From Golubevia sp. BC0850 (Eukaryota; Basidiomycota; Exobasidiomycetes; Golubeviales; Golubeviaceae): a stretch of 64,000 nucleotides of DNA. The notes under the pieces are model-generated. The model made no database searches. It saw only the letters and a list, made by a program, of their open reading frames with translations, and had not been told where the DNA came from. The stretch lies in assembly GCA_012976225.1 (NCBI GenBank), contig JAAVVG010000002.1, positions 1,364,001 through 1,428,000 on the forward strand, read 5' to 3'. This document shows positions 23,008 to 34,488 of the stretch, in pieces; position 1 is the stretch's first letter, and each line of letters begins with the position of its first letter. The translations under genes and the position numbers were made by a program.

Positions 23008-23218
23008 TTAAGAGGCTTCGTTGTATCTTCATTCCCCGTCCTCTTCATATATAGCAACTGACTTAAGATTGCTCAAAGCGTAATTCTTCCCATTCACTCG
23101 TATCTGCATCCGCCCTTCATTTCCAGCTTCAACTTCAATCCAAGGCCAAGGCTATACAATTTTTAAGCCTCAGTTCAAATCACCTACCTCATCACATAGA
23201 AAAAAATAATTGAACGTC

Positions 23219-24465
23219 ATGTCAAATCGATCGGACGTCCCTACTCTCTTTTCATCACCTTCAACCTCTTCTTCTTCAAGTCTCGCCACCGCCTTCACCT
23301 GTCCTCCATCGGCTCCGTTGCCTTCTTTCAAAGAGTTGTTCCCCGACATCAGTCGTCAATTTCCAGCAAGTCGGTCACTTGCTCAGAGGAGAAGCCTTCC
23401 GGACCTGCACCATGTCCAAGAAGAGAGACGATCCTCTTTGAAAGCAGGAAGGGAAATGATTGAGAGTTGGAGAAGAGGTCACGACAAAGGTGAGTCATCA
23501 GCTTGAGTTTCAATTTGGTTGTCGGTCCAGGATTGAGATGTCAGAGGAGAAACCGGCTGTAGATGATGCAGTGGCAAACAACAGAGCAAAGCTTTCCGCA
23601 GTGAGGTCACCCGCTTCTCACTTCGTCATTCTGATTCTAAATTTCCATTCTCTCTTTCTTTTTTCCAGAGCCCTCACCTTTCGTCGTCTTTCGGGAAGGA
23701 TCCCCTCGAGAGCGCAAGGAACTCGACCTTGGAGCTGGTGACGAAGCAGGAGGAGTCTCCGAGTGGACAAGCACAAGCCCGTCTAGAAGAAATAGCGAAG
23801 AATCAGAACTTTCGACGAGCCAAGTACCTGAATTCAAGAGAGATTTAGTCAAGTCTCCAGAAAGCACGGATTTTGAAGCGGCTTCTTATCTTTGCCACCT
23901 AGCTTCAGGATCGAGAAAGAGAAGGTCAGATCAAGATCTCCCAACCAAGATAGCTGGAGATTCTATTTCATTCAATTGTTCTTTCACTCCAGACGGTGAA
24001 CGCAGAGATAGTGGTTCATCTCTCTCCACGTCAACAAGTACAACAGCTTCCTGGTCACCGAGTCAACTTCAACTTGAACGACATCAACAGAAAGAAAGTT
24101 CGAGTGAGGACTCACCTCTTCTATTCTCTCCACTCTCTCTTCAGCCTCAAACATCACCTCCAGCCGATTCTAAACGTCAAAAAAGAGCTTCATCGTCAAG
24201 TTGCGCTTCCCTAATCGCTCAAGCAATCTCTTCCTCCAAAAATCAAGATTTGAGCTTGAAAGACATTTATTCTTGGCTGAATGATTCTGATCCTTTCAAG
24301 TATGCTCTGAATGGAATCAACACTCAAAGCTGGCGTAATACGGCCAGACATAACTTGTCCATCAACGACGTTTTCATCAAAGCAGAAAGAGGTGGGAACG
24401 GAAGAGCTGGTGGATTATGGACTTTAGATCAGGAGTTGATCAGTCAGAGGGGAAATGGGAGCTGA
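23219..24465 (+). CDS. Forkhead transcription factor
   Basis: DNA-binding regulator with a C-terminal forkhead (winged-helix) domain. Exons 23219-23489, 23545-23600 and 23671-24465 sum to 374 codons with the stop; the last acceptor uses CAGAG, the second AG keeping frame. Residues 1-285 are Ser-rich with no known domain. The forkhead spans about 285-370: SLIAQAI, LSLKDIYSWL, then WRNTARHNLSINDVFIKAER and GGLWTLDQE, which match recognition helix 3 (WQNSIRHNLS in most family members; here NTARHNLS) and wing 1. The domain lies at the extreme C-terminus, unlike Fkh1/2 or Hcm1, and no FHA domain is present. Target genes unknown. Confidence 0.85.
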
Positions 24466-24915
24466 AGATTTGCTGGCATTCTTGGAGTCGAGATGGAGAT
24501 GGATGTGTTTCCTGCCAATAGAGTGTATCCTTTGTAAGATTGTACTTTATACCTACCATATATTCTCAGTATTTTAGCCATTCTCTTTGCAATTGCATTT
24601 GTTGTCATTTTCTCCAGCTGTTTCAGGAGGTGTAGTACTACCTAATGTACTTCAAAGCCTTTTTTTTTCTTCGTTCTCGGCTTTTCTCCCTTTCAGATCT
24701 CACTTCGGCTTGTTTTCTGATATCTAGCCGAGCCTGGATCGGCATTGAAAATCCACAACTGATAACGCTTGACGCTTGACTTGTTTGAAGCAACGGTTCA
24801 ACAATCCTCCCTCTGAGTCTCATCGATCTCATCACGATCGAATCGCCTATCCTTCCTTCTTCCTCTCCTCTATCTCCCTACCCCCCTGCTATCCTTCTCC
24901 TCGACCAAAAGAAAA
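24466..24915. other. Interval between forkhead and muskelin genes
   Basis: 3' flank of the forkhead gene and a pyrimidine-rich promoter (about 24850-24905) ahead of the muskelin ATG. No gene. Confidence 0.55.
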
Positions 24916-27900
24916 ATGAGCCCTAAATCCTCACTATATCAGCAAACCCGACCTGAAACACAGTCACCGAACCAGACGACGTCAAATCAAGGAGGCACAG
25001 GAAATGGTGGAGCTGTTGCAGCTCACCCAGCACTAACTCGAAATCTGGTGACTTCAAGTCAAGTGGTGAGATTGAAGTACGAAATAGCTTTTGCTACCAG
25101 CTACTCTGGTAATTATGAGCCGTGAGTAAGAGAGAAAACGAAGGACGGGATTGCATTGCGCTGAGATGTTGAATGATGGATTGATAAGGATTCAGGTTGG
25201 ACACGCTCTGACAGAACTGGTACTGGATAGGTGTGCCAGCTGAATTTGAATTAAGAGAACATTGTTTCATTAAAGTGGGCAAGGATGTCACAGCTGTTCC
25301 TTTGTTCGGGATCAGAGACTATGTCTTCTGTCCCTCAACCTCTCTACCTTCCTTCCTTCTCCTCTTCCCCAATCAGACACAACATCATACACGACAAACC
25401 ACACGATCTCACTTCAAGGTGGTCTGGTGCAAGCGTAGCTGCTATGCCTGCTGCCTCAACTTCAGGTATGAGCGTCCCTTCCACTTCTACCTCAGCGAAC
25501 AACCCAACGCCCTCTGCTTCAGGAAGTGGAAATGGAGGTAGCTCCCCTTTGCTTTCTGGAACCGATGGTTGGACCAACACCTCCGTCCTTCTCAACAGCG
25601 GTCGTGCATCTGGATCTGGAACTCCAAATTCGACTGGAGGGAGAAACAATTCAGCAGCTAATCAATCATCTCAAACCTTCCTTAGCAATGTTCAAGGTGG
25701 GACAACTGGGAGTAGCTCTGCTAGTAGACAGTACATCATACTGAAATTGGAGAAGGCGGCGGTAGTCCGTGAGTTTCGAGATAGGAGAGGGTTGGGCTTG
25801 TTCGAGAGTTTCGGAAATCTCATTTCTTTCCTTTGCCCCTTCTTCCGCTGTAAACAGAAACCATCACCTTCGGAAAGTATCACAAAGGTTAGTCTTTCTC
25901 CATTGGAAGTCGGAGAAGGAATTCCTACTGATCTACGTTCGATCCCCCTCGCCCCAAATCGCAGCTCATCCTTGCAATCTACGTGACTTCAAAGTCTACG
26001 GAGCCTTCTCTCTGCCTGCCCTTCTTTCTAACGAGACGGAGGAGTATCTAACTGAAAGCTCTTCCTCAGCAACCGGGACCGAGAAAGGAATTCAAAATGC
26101 AGTGGCCATCAGTGGAGGATGGATCAAGCTTCTTCGAGGAGGACTTCGAAACGACAGCATTCCGGAAACATTCGCTCTGAGATGGAAAGACTCACAGGGA
26201 GTAGCTTTCTCAGTGAGATACATCAAGTTGGTTCCTCTAGCCGCTCATCAACCTAACTACAACTTCTCAGTCTGGCACATCTCCTTGGCTGGAGTCATCG
26301 AAAGCAAGGTGGTGGATCAAGTTTGTAGGGAATGGAAACAATACAGAGAAACGATGGCTACCAGGTTGATTCTGAAACACCTCAGGGCTAGTGGACATCA
26401 TTCTGCTTTCTCTATGCTGCTGGAATCAAGTGGTTTAGGGAATCCGGAAACTTCAAGCCTTAATCCCAATTCTTTAGCTCGGGGTTACAACACCTCTCCT
26501 ATCAACAGACTATTCGAACACCCTCTCCTACAATCCCTCTACGACGCCCTTTGTCGAAGAGGTGCCTGGGATGAGGTAGAGCAATGCTTGGAGAGAGCAG
26601 CTTTGGGAGACAATGGTGGAACCATGGATCATTCAATCGATCAACCTGCCTCAATCACTTCCGATCCTTCTTCATCCGACCAACCTCTCTTCTCTCACTA
26701 CGTCCACCTGACGACTCCTCGTACCTCTTGGTCTCAACTCTTCGTCACTGACGCTGATGGAGATCGACCTTCTGGAAGAGGAGGTCATCAAACAGTCTTC
26801 GATCCGGATCGAGGAATACTCTATCTCTTTGGAGGCTGGGACGGAAGAACGGATCTCTGCGATCTTTGGGCGTATCATATCAACGAAAGCAGATGGAGAT
26901 GCATCTCTTACGATACCCGTATTCAAAATGGCCCAGGTCCTCGATCCTGTCACAAGATGGTCTTTGATAGGAGAACTGGCTTCATCTACATTCTCGGTCG
27001 ATACCTAGACTTCGAAAAGGCTCAGGAAGTCTCTGGATCTGGATCGCCTTTCAATCGAAGCGGAACGCCAGCAGCAGCAGCAGTTGGGTCTTCTCCTCAG
27101 GTGAGCTCAGACGATGCCTCTTCCGCTGCCAGGACTGCCCGTAGAACCTTCCTCCCTCCAGGCCCGGGATCCAGTAGAGAACAGAGCTCCGAAGAGCTGT
27201 TCATCTCTGGAAGAGGCGGCAGCACGAGGTTAGGAGTAAGCGGTGGATCAGGACTTAATCCATCTTCTCGTCTCAATCCGTCGAGTGGCACTGGGGCCAA
27301 CTCACCTTCGCAGCAACAACGATCCAGCAGTCCTTCTGATAACTCCACCTCCTCTGCGAGAGCTGCTGCATCTGCTGCCCAGCCTCCCGGTCGATTCGGA
27401 GTAGAATCGGATTTCTTCTGCTTCTCTACTAGGAATGAGAGATGGACGTGTCTCAGCAACGACACTTCCACTGATGGAGGACCGAAGCTGCTCTTCGATC
27501 ATCAAATGGCGATTGACTCCGAGACTCAACTCCTCTACGTCTTTGGAGGAAGGGTCGTTCATCACGATCCAGGAAGAACTGAGCTCTCAGGAATGTGGAG
27601 ATACGACGTCATTCAACGTAGCTGGACTTTCCTCTTCGACGACGATTCGTGTGGAGCTAGGGTTCCAAGCAGAACAGGTCACAGCATGCTGCTGGATTCC
27701 AACCCAGGCTTTGGATCGGGAGGAAGACAAATCTGGATTCTAGGTGGTCAAAGAGGAGACGCCTATCTAGCAAGCATGTACACCTACAATCTATCCACTG
27801 GAGCTGTCAGAGAAGTCTCAAGAGACTATTCTGCTGATGGACCGGAAGGAGGGTTTACTCAACGAGTCGCCATCAACCCCAACGCCAGAGAACTCTATCT

Positions 27901-28963
27901 TTTCAGTGGTCTAACTCCAACGAAGAAGATAGGTACCGAATTGAAGAACTCCTTCTGGATGTACAAGATCGAGGAGGCCAAGTGGTCTCTCATCTACCAA
28001 TCCGCTTCTTCCAGAGAGGAGGAACGAAGTCAGAACGCCAGAAACGACGACGAAGAGACCACGACGTCACCGCCGCCTTTCAGTGGAGGTACTGGTGGAA
28101 CTTCTTCTTCAAATCTGGATCCAGGTTCGGATGATTCTTTTGCTTTCTTCCCCCGATCTCCAGAGCCTAGGCCAAGATACGCGGTTCAGATGGTTCATGA
28201 CATCAAGAACGCGTGCTTCTATCTTTTCGGAGGCAACCCTCTGGATGGGCAATCTCCAGATCTACGCTTGGGCGACTTCTGGAAGATGGACCTCGTCAGA
28301 CCGACTGCCAACGAAGTTCTGAGGAGAGCTCAGTTCAAGGTCAGGAAGCAGAGGTTCTTGGAGATGGCTAGTCAAGCCAAGAGTGCAAGCGGGGGGCTTT
28401 TAGCAATGAACGCTTTGGTGTACCTTCAAAATCAAGTTGGCAGCTGCGTGGATCATTCAAATGAAACAGAATCTACAGCTTTCAGGAAATTGATGACCAA
28501 TCTCTTTGGACAAGGAGAAGGAACTCAAGACCAAGAGATGCATCAAGGTGAAATCTCTGATCCAGATCCAAACAACACTCCTAAAGTTCAAAAGGTTCAA
28601 CCTTCCCTACGCTCACCTCTGAGCGACGACGATGATGGTCTTCCAGATGACGACGAAGATTCTGAAATGCTTTCGATCTCTCAAACCCTGCCTGCTGGAG
28701 AATCTGGCCAAGGAGAACGTTCAGGCAAAATCTCGCCTGCGCTTTCTTCTTCTGGATCTAATCAACCGACCAGCTCGAATCAAGCTTTCAGTCAGCTGCT
28801 GATCAAGGCCAGAGGAGAAGGCAAGCCAACAGATCTTTACTCTCAAAGAGTCGCTCTCTTCCAAGACCTTCTGGAATTCTTCCCACCTTCTTGCACTCAA
28901 CCTACCGACATGTCCTTGAGCGACTGTATCGAGTTCGGGATGACAAAAAAGGTGACGGATTAG
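24916..28963 (+). CDS. Muskelin homologue (discoidin-LisH/CTLH-Kelch)
   Basis: Muskelin is a Kelch protein that in animals joins the CTLH (GID-type) ubiquitin ligase. The N-terminus has the muskelin discoidin-like domain: LKYEIAFATSYSGNYEP, YIILKLEKAAVVR, then a GKYHKAHPCNLRDFKVYG stretch across an intron. A LisH/CTLH-like helix follows (LILKHLRASGHHSAFSMLLE, HPLLQSLYDALCRRGAWDEV). Six Kelch blades run from about 26730: GGHQTVFDPDRGILYLFGGW, SCHKMVFDRRTGFIYILGR, FDHQMAIDSETQLLYVFGGR, TGHSMLLDS, QRVAINPNARELYLFSGL and YAVQMVHDIKNACFYLFGG. The C-terminus has QRVALFQDLLEFFPPS, typical of muskelin. A low-complexity insert of about 120 residues breaks the Kelch repeats (27030-27400). Roughly 1,200 residues, larger than the animal protein (735), mostly through disordered inserts. 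Confidence 0.93.
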
Positions 28964-29334
28964 CGTTCATTAGTGGGTTCTCACTTTGGTGTTCCTTCCA
29001 ATTCCCTTTTCTCACTTTCAACTCTGCTTTCGATCACATCTTGCCTGTTATTCATCCTTTTGCTCAACCGTAATCAGGATATCTTGTGTTTCCTTTTGGC
29101 GGAAAATAAAGTCTCAGGGTATAGATAGTATTTCCTTTCAGTACTTATAGCAAGATTCGGCACAAAGAGATAAACAAGAATTGCTGAAGAGCTTGTGGGG
29201 TTGAAATGAACATCAAATGAGTGTGTGGGGATGGATCTTCGAGATCGAAAGAGCAAAACAACGAGATTAAAAAGCGAGATAAAGTCGAACGCGAGACGAG
29301 ACGAAAGAAATAAGCTAATTGTTTGAAACTGAGT
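28964..29334. other. Convergent 3' flanks of muskelin and EFR3
   Basis: Tail-to-tail interval. No gene seen. Open frames on the minus strand here lack ATG starts. Confidence 0.6.
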
Positions 29335-32300
29335 TTAAGCAGCATAAGGAGCTACAAGAGTTGGACCGCCGTTTTGTTGATCCATTGGTTTCTCTTCAGG
29401 AACACCGACATGCATTGAGTCGAGCAGACCTCCCACGCTGTAAGAGTTTGGAGTTGAAGCTTGAGCTCCACTGATCTTCCTGGAGACCCTTCGACTGGCT
29501 CGTCGATCAGTTCCAGAATTCATACTAGCACCTGAAGCGCTAGTTTGGTTGGTATTAGAGGCGTAAGAACGAGATCCAAGAGCTTGACGTAGGTCATCGA
29601 CTCCAACTCCACGTTCACTCTCATCGGCTCTCGATAGAGAGACTGCAGAAGGGTTCCCGGTACGCTGAGCAGGAATAGCGGCTTGCTGACCCTCTTCGTG
29701 GTATGGAGAAGCACCGATGAAGGCTAGAAGGGGAGGTATGGGGAGAGGAGTAAGAATTGGATGTCGAGGCCACGCAAGGTTCTGCTCTTGAGACGGAGAC
29801 TCACAATCATCGACAGCAATCGAGACAGACCAGTCTCTTCCGAACCACTGCTTGAGTGTAGCTTCGTCTAAAGAAGTGGAAGATTGAATCTTGTTGCATC
29901 TTGAGAGAGCGTCCACGACGCTCTTTCCATCGACCAAGGGAAAAGTGGCTGCGCTACCTTCTCCATTTGAAGAACCAGAGAAAGGAAGACCGGCTGCTCC
30001 GACGGCAAGCTCTTCTGGGGCAGGTGGCAGTTCTCCGAGGGAGTCTGAGCGGATTTGCTGAGAGCGGAAAGATCAGGGAAGAAAAAGGTGTTAGAATTTC
30101 TGCTGGCTTTCTTCGTGGGGGAGACAATTCTCTAATACTCACTCCACTTCCGACGCCAGACAAAGAAGAGATTCCCCAGACTTGAGCGATCTTTGAGTAA
30201 GCCCTAGAGATGACAGCACGAGTTGCCAATCTACGTTGACCTTCAGCTCCACTGGAAGAAGCAGAAGAAACCAATCTGCTTCCAGCATTCTTGTCTAGAG
30301 CGATGATCATTGGAACAGTGGCTAGAAGAGCGGGGACTGGAGTCTTCTCTAGCATCTCTTCGAGTAGAGAGGCGAGAGCTACGTAATCTAGAGGAACTGC
30401 CGAAGTGCTTGAATCGGCAGCTAGAGCTCTTCCTTCGTCCGCATTCGATCGATCGATGATTGGGAGAGCTTCGAGTGGACTTTCTCTGACAGAATTTGGG
30501 CCATAGAGGGTCTTGCTCAAGGCAAGAACGTAAGCTGCTGCAGAGAACGAGTGACCGAATCCAATGGCGTCTGCACAGAGTTGAGCTCCAGTGTTTCCAC
30601 CTAGGAACTCTGATTCTGAAGAACCTCCTGGGTTGACCTCGGTCTTGAAGTAGGATAGAAGGACTTGCTCATACATCAGCCTGACAGTTGCGTTTGAGGA
30701 AGCTAGGAGAGCTGCAGTCTGTGCGAAGACGTCAGGTGTGATTCTGTTCCTTGTTCCAGCACGAGCTAGTGCAAGACCGTCTCCAGCTGAACCCTTTCCT
30801 TTCTCAGCAGATCCGTTGTCGACAGCCTTTTGGACCTCTCCATTGGAACGATGAGCAGAGTTCATGACTCCGTTCAAGCAGAAGAGCAGAACTCGGATAC
30901 TCTCACTCTTTTGCTCTGGACCTGAAGTAGTAGCAGTCTGTTTCCTTCCTCCATGAGCAGTTCTGGCAGTCTCGGCTGCGTCGACCTCTGGAAGTTGAAG
31001 AGCTACAATGCGAGCGCAGATCTCTTCGGCGATGTCGTTGATTTGATCAGCGTAGTAAGTGTGAGTTCCCAGTCCACTGACACACTCGACTAGAGAAGGT
31101 AGAAGAACGTCGCGAGTATCTTGATGAACGCGACGAACAGCTAGACCGACCAAGTTGTTGAGAGTGTCTGAAGTACTCAATCCGATGAGACTCTGCTTTC
31201 CAGTAAGGAGAGAGTGAATCATGCCGATCAGAGTTTGATGCTTGGCCAGAGCTGGACCATCGCAGGTCTCCACCAAGTGCTCGACTAGAGAGGAGAGGAC
31301 GACGAATCGGTATTGAAGAGCTGACCAGCTTGAGAGAGCTCCGGCGAGCCAGCAGCACCATTCCTTGTTCTCCCATTGAGACCCTTGGCCAGTTGACTTT
31401 CCATCTAGCCAATTCAAAGCAGCAGAGACAGTTGCTTGAACGTGAGAAGCGTCTCCGTGGCTCATGAGACCTTGAAGAGTTCCGATTGAGGCTGAGGCTA
31501 CGTCTTCAGAAGTAGGTCCTTTCTCTCCATCGACATGTCCGCGGATTGATGGAGCGCGACGAGAGTCGACTGGACGACGCTTGATAGAGAAGGCGGCTAG
31601 AGATGGGGTTCCATGAGCTGCTTTGGAGGTCTCAGAGTCCAGGAAGTCCAAAGTGACTTGGCTCTGTTGAACGTTGGACAATAGAGCTGGAATGATGACT
31701 CCGGCTTGCTTGACAAAGCTGGTAGTGTAAAGTGCATCGGATCCTACAGCTCCGGAAAGAGCTCCAATTCCGATTAGACGATTGCTAGAGGAAGTGAAGC
31801 GGGGAGAGGAAGGAGAGGTGAGATGAGTGTGGAAAGGAGCAGCAGCTCTTCTGATCCCTTTGAACCCTTCTAATTTCCGTTCAAATTTCCCCGCTCATCT
31901 CCTATTCCAATGATCATTCTAATTGCAAGAGAAGAAGCTAACTCACCGACTTTTCTCTTCCTCATCCTTCCCACTCTTCTCCATTGCCAGCTTGGAGAAC
32001 TGGGAGAGCAAGTCTTGATAAGTCCTACCCAAATCTTGATCCAACGAGGTAGTAGCAGGATCAGTGAAAGTGGCTAGAGCGTAGAAAGTGCTTGCAGCAC
32101 GGGCAAAGAGCTCTTGATCTCTTTGACCATTTGGACTACCTGTGGAAGCTGCTTCTAGACCGGAAGCAATAATGGCTTGAGCTGACTTGTGAAAGTAGTT
32201 GAGCTGACGTTTGCATTCAGTGATCAAGTACTTTGTAATAGCTAGAGTGACCATGAGTCCACTGTGCGAGAGGAGGTACATGAGGAGAGATGAGCATCTT

Positions 32301-32617
32301 GGAAGATCGCAAAAGTCGGGAGATTGCTGAGGGTGGGATGGATCAGGATGAATAGTTGAATGATTGAATTGAACTTACCCTTTGGCCTTGTCTGAAGCAG
32401 GACCGGAACCTCTAACACCTGAAGCATCCTTTGCAGCTTTTGCTTGAAGGTTACTTCCAACTTTGGTCAACTTTGCTGGTTTGCTGGAAGCGTAGTAGGC
32501 TAATCTGCTCACTTCATTGCTGTTTGGACGATAATCTGGACCACAGGTGGCTAGAGCTTTGGGAGCTGGATAGCATTCATCGATTAGCTTCTTGTGATTG
32601 GATTTTGGGATGCACAT
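29335..32617 (-). CDS. EFR3: EFR3-type plasma-membrane scaffold for PI4-kinase
   Basis: Efr3 anchors the Stt4/PI4KIIIalpha complex at the plasma membrane to make PI4P. The start matches the family: MCIPKSNHKKLIDECYPAPK, with an N-terminal cysteine that could be palmitoylated, then NEVSRLAYYASSKPAKLTKV. Intron 1 joins KAKG to GLMVTLAITKYLITECKRQL in frame. The body is a helical-repeat protein: LFARAASTFYALATFTD, VGSDALYTTSFVKQAGVIIP, LNNLVGLAVRRVHQD. The C-terminal 200 residues are Ser-rich with KPMDQQNGG near the end. About 880 residues, in line with fungal Efr3. Four or five introns. Family sure from the N-terminal domain. Confidence 0.88.
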
Positions 32618-33094
32618 CTTCCGTTTCTGAGGGGCTCGAGATTTGCGGGGGAGAGTGGGAAGTGCTGGATGAGGACGGAAGGGGCAAAGGAAGAGTTGAA
32701 GGCAACTGGAAGAAGACTGCTCGAGACGAGGAACTTGAGGGCTTGATTCGAAGATCAAAAGTAAGGAATTCGGTTAAAAGAGATGGACAGGAAGAGAAAT
32801 GGGATGAAGAGGGTGGTCAAGCGGTCAAGAAGGAAGATCTCACTCAACGTGAAGCAGCGTGAAGCGTGAAAGGAGCTAAACAGGTAAAAAAAGAAAGAAA
32901 AGCCTCTCTAGTTGGGTAGTCTAGCAACGCAAAGGGGATGAAAGAATGAATCGGATTTCCATGATATAGTACAGGCGCAGAACTACAAAAAGTCTTAAGA
33001 TGTCTCCTCAAAGCAGCGATCCGAAAGAGGGATCTTTTTCTTGAAGCTTCAAGGGAGTTGATATCGACCTTCAAAGCCCCAAGTTATGGTCTGC
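32618..33094. other. Upstream region of EFR3 and 3' flank of SARAF
   Basis: Head-to-tail interval on the minus strand. Should hold the EFR3 promoter. No gene seen; 32431-32862 plus is antisense and lacks an ATG. Confidence 0.55.
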
Positions 33095-34382
33095 TTAACG
33101 ATTTCTCGTTCCTCCAAATCCTGAGCTCGACCTCAAACCTGAGGAGCTTCCACTTGATCCACTTGAACCATCTCCCCATCGTCCCCCACCTCCTCCTCCC
33201 CCACCCCACATACTGCCTCCTCCATCTCTCCTATCATCGTATCTTGTGTCTCTCCTCCTTAATCCACCTCCAAATATGGCATTGGCAGCAGCTTGAGCCG
33301 CAATTTGGCCTGTCCCCAGGGCAAGTCCATTTTGAAACGATTGAAAGAGACCTCCTCCTCTCGGAGCTGCTTGTGGAACCTGCTTCGAATAAGGAGGTGG
33401 ACCACCTCCTGTATCACTGTTATCGTCTCCTCCCCAGCCAGATCCCCAGCCTCCCCAGCCTCCAGGGCCATTCCCTCCTCCAGCATTTGGTCCCAGAGTA
33501 GCCGTTCGATTCCCTCCCAAACAAGCCTTGAGAGTGTAAACAAGGATGATTCCAGCGATCGTCCAGAATAAAATTTGAAAGAACAAATCTAGAATCCCTT
33601 GCGAAGCTGGATGGAACGAAGGGGAAGAAGGAGTGTCAGCGAATTCTCTTCGTTCCTATACCAAAGAGGTCACTGATGGCTGAACCTACAATCATTGGAA
33701 TTGTAGTAGTCCTTGTTTCCATCATCGAAGGCTTTGAGAAGCGTGTATTCTAAGCCGCAAGAGCCTTTTAGGATGTAAGGATCGTCACTAGATTCCCAAC
33801 CCTCGCAACCGACCTGTACTCTTCCCATTCGAATAGAAGGAGGCAAGTCTGCAGAGCACTGGTGAGCGAAATTGAAGGATAGAGGTGCCATATAGAGGTG
33901 TTGGAGGAAGGGGCAAGAATGAAAGACAGAGGTGTTAGAGAAAGGTCAACCAACCTCTTTCCGCCTTCCACCCTGCAAAGATCTCACATGCCGTAGCGAT
34001 TTCAAGTTCAAGTGACCTCTTGAAAGACCTCATCACAGAACTGAGCTTCAGAACGTGGTCCCCAAGAAGGAGTGTTGTTCTCCATGCCACCTGGCCACCT
34101 GCCTTGCCCTCACCATTTCTCATTCGAACTCACCTTCCACTCTCCATCTCCCATACTCGTGCACTGAACAACATCAGGAGTAAATTTCCTACAAGCATTC
34201 CCGCTACAGCTCAGCTGAGGAACCGGGATTGATCTTCTGCCTTCAGTCAATTCACCATCGTAAAATGTTAGAGTCTTGATAGAGGACTGAAGAACCTTTT
34301 GATGAGATGAGTGCGCTATTGAAAAGGAAGTCATGGAAAACAAGAGTAGCAAGCTCGATACAAATCGAGATGTCAATCTCAT
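33095..34382 (-). CDS. SARAF-like (TMEM66) store-operated calcium entry regulator
   Basis: ER membrane protein of the SARAF family, which in animals damps STIM/Orai calcium entry. A signal peptide (MRLTSRFVSSLLLLFSMTSF) is followed by the luminal domain: KTLTFYDGELTEGRRSIPVP, QLSCSGNACRKFTPDVVQC, then across an intron a SADLPPSIRMGRVQVGCEGW stretch and DDPYILKGSCGLEYTL, with conserved cysteines. One membrane span (LFFQILFWTIAGIILVYTLK) leads to a cytosolic Gly/Arg/Ser-rich tail with a PPPYSK motif. At least four exons; I could not confirm the phase of the junction just before the membrane span. Family is sure. Confidence 0.9.
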
Positions 34383-34488
34383 TCTTGAAGTTGCTCGTTG
34401 GTTGGGAAGAGACCATCAAAATGGCCGTTTTGTCCTTCACCGATTCTTCCACGTCACATCGAACTTTCTACGAGTGATTGATTGTATT

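Noticed and set aside
31047-31412. Minus-strand frame inside EFR3
   Set aside because: Lies wholly within the EFR3 coding exon in another frame and has no start or motif.
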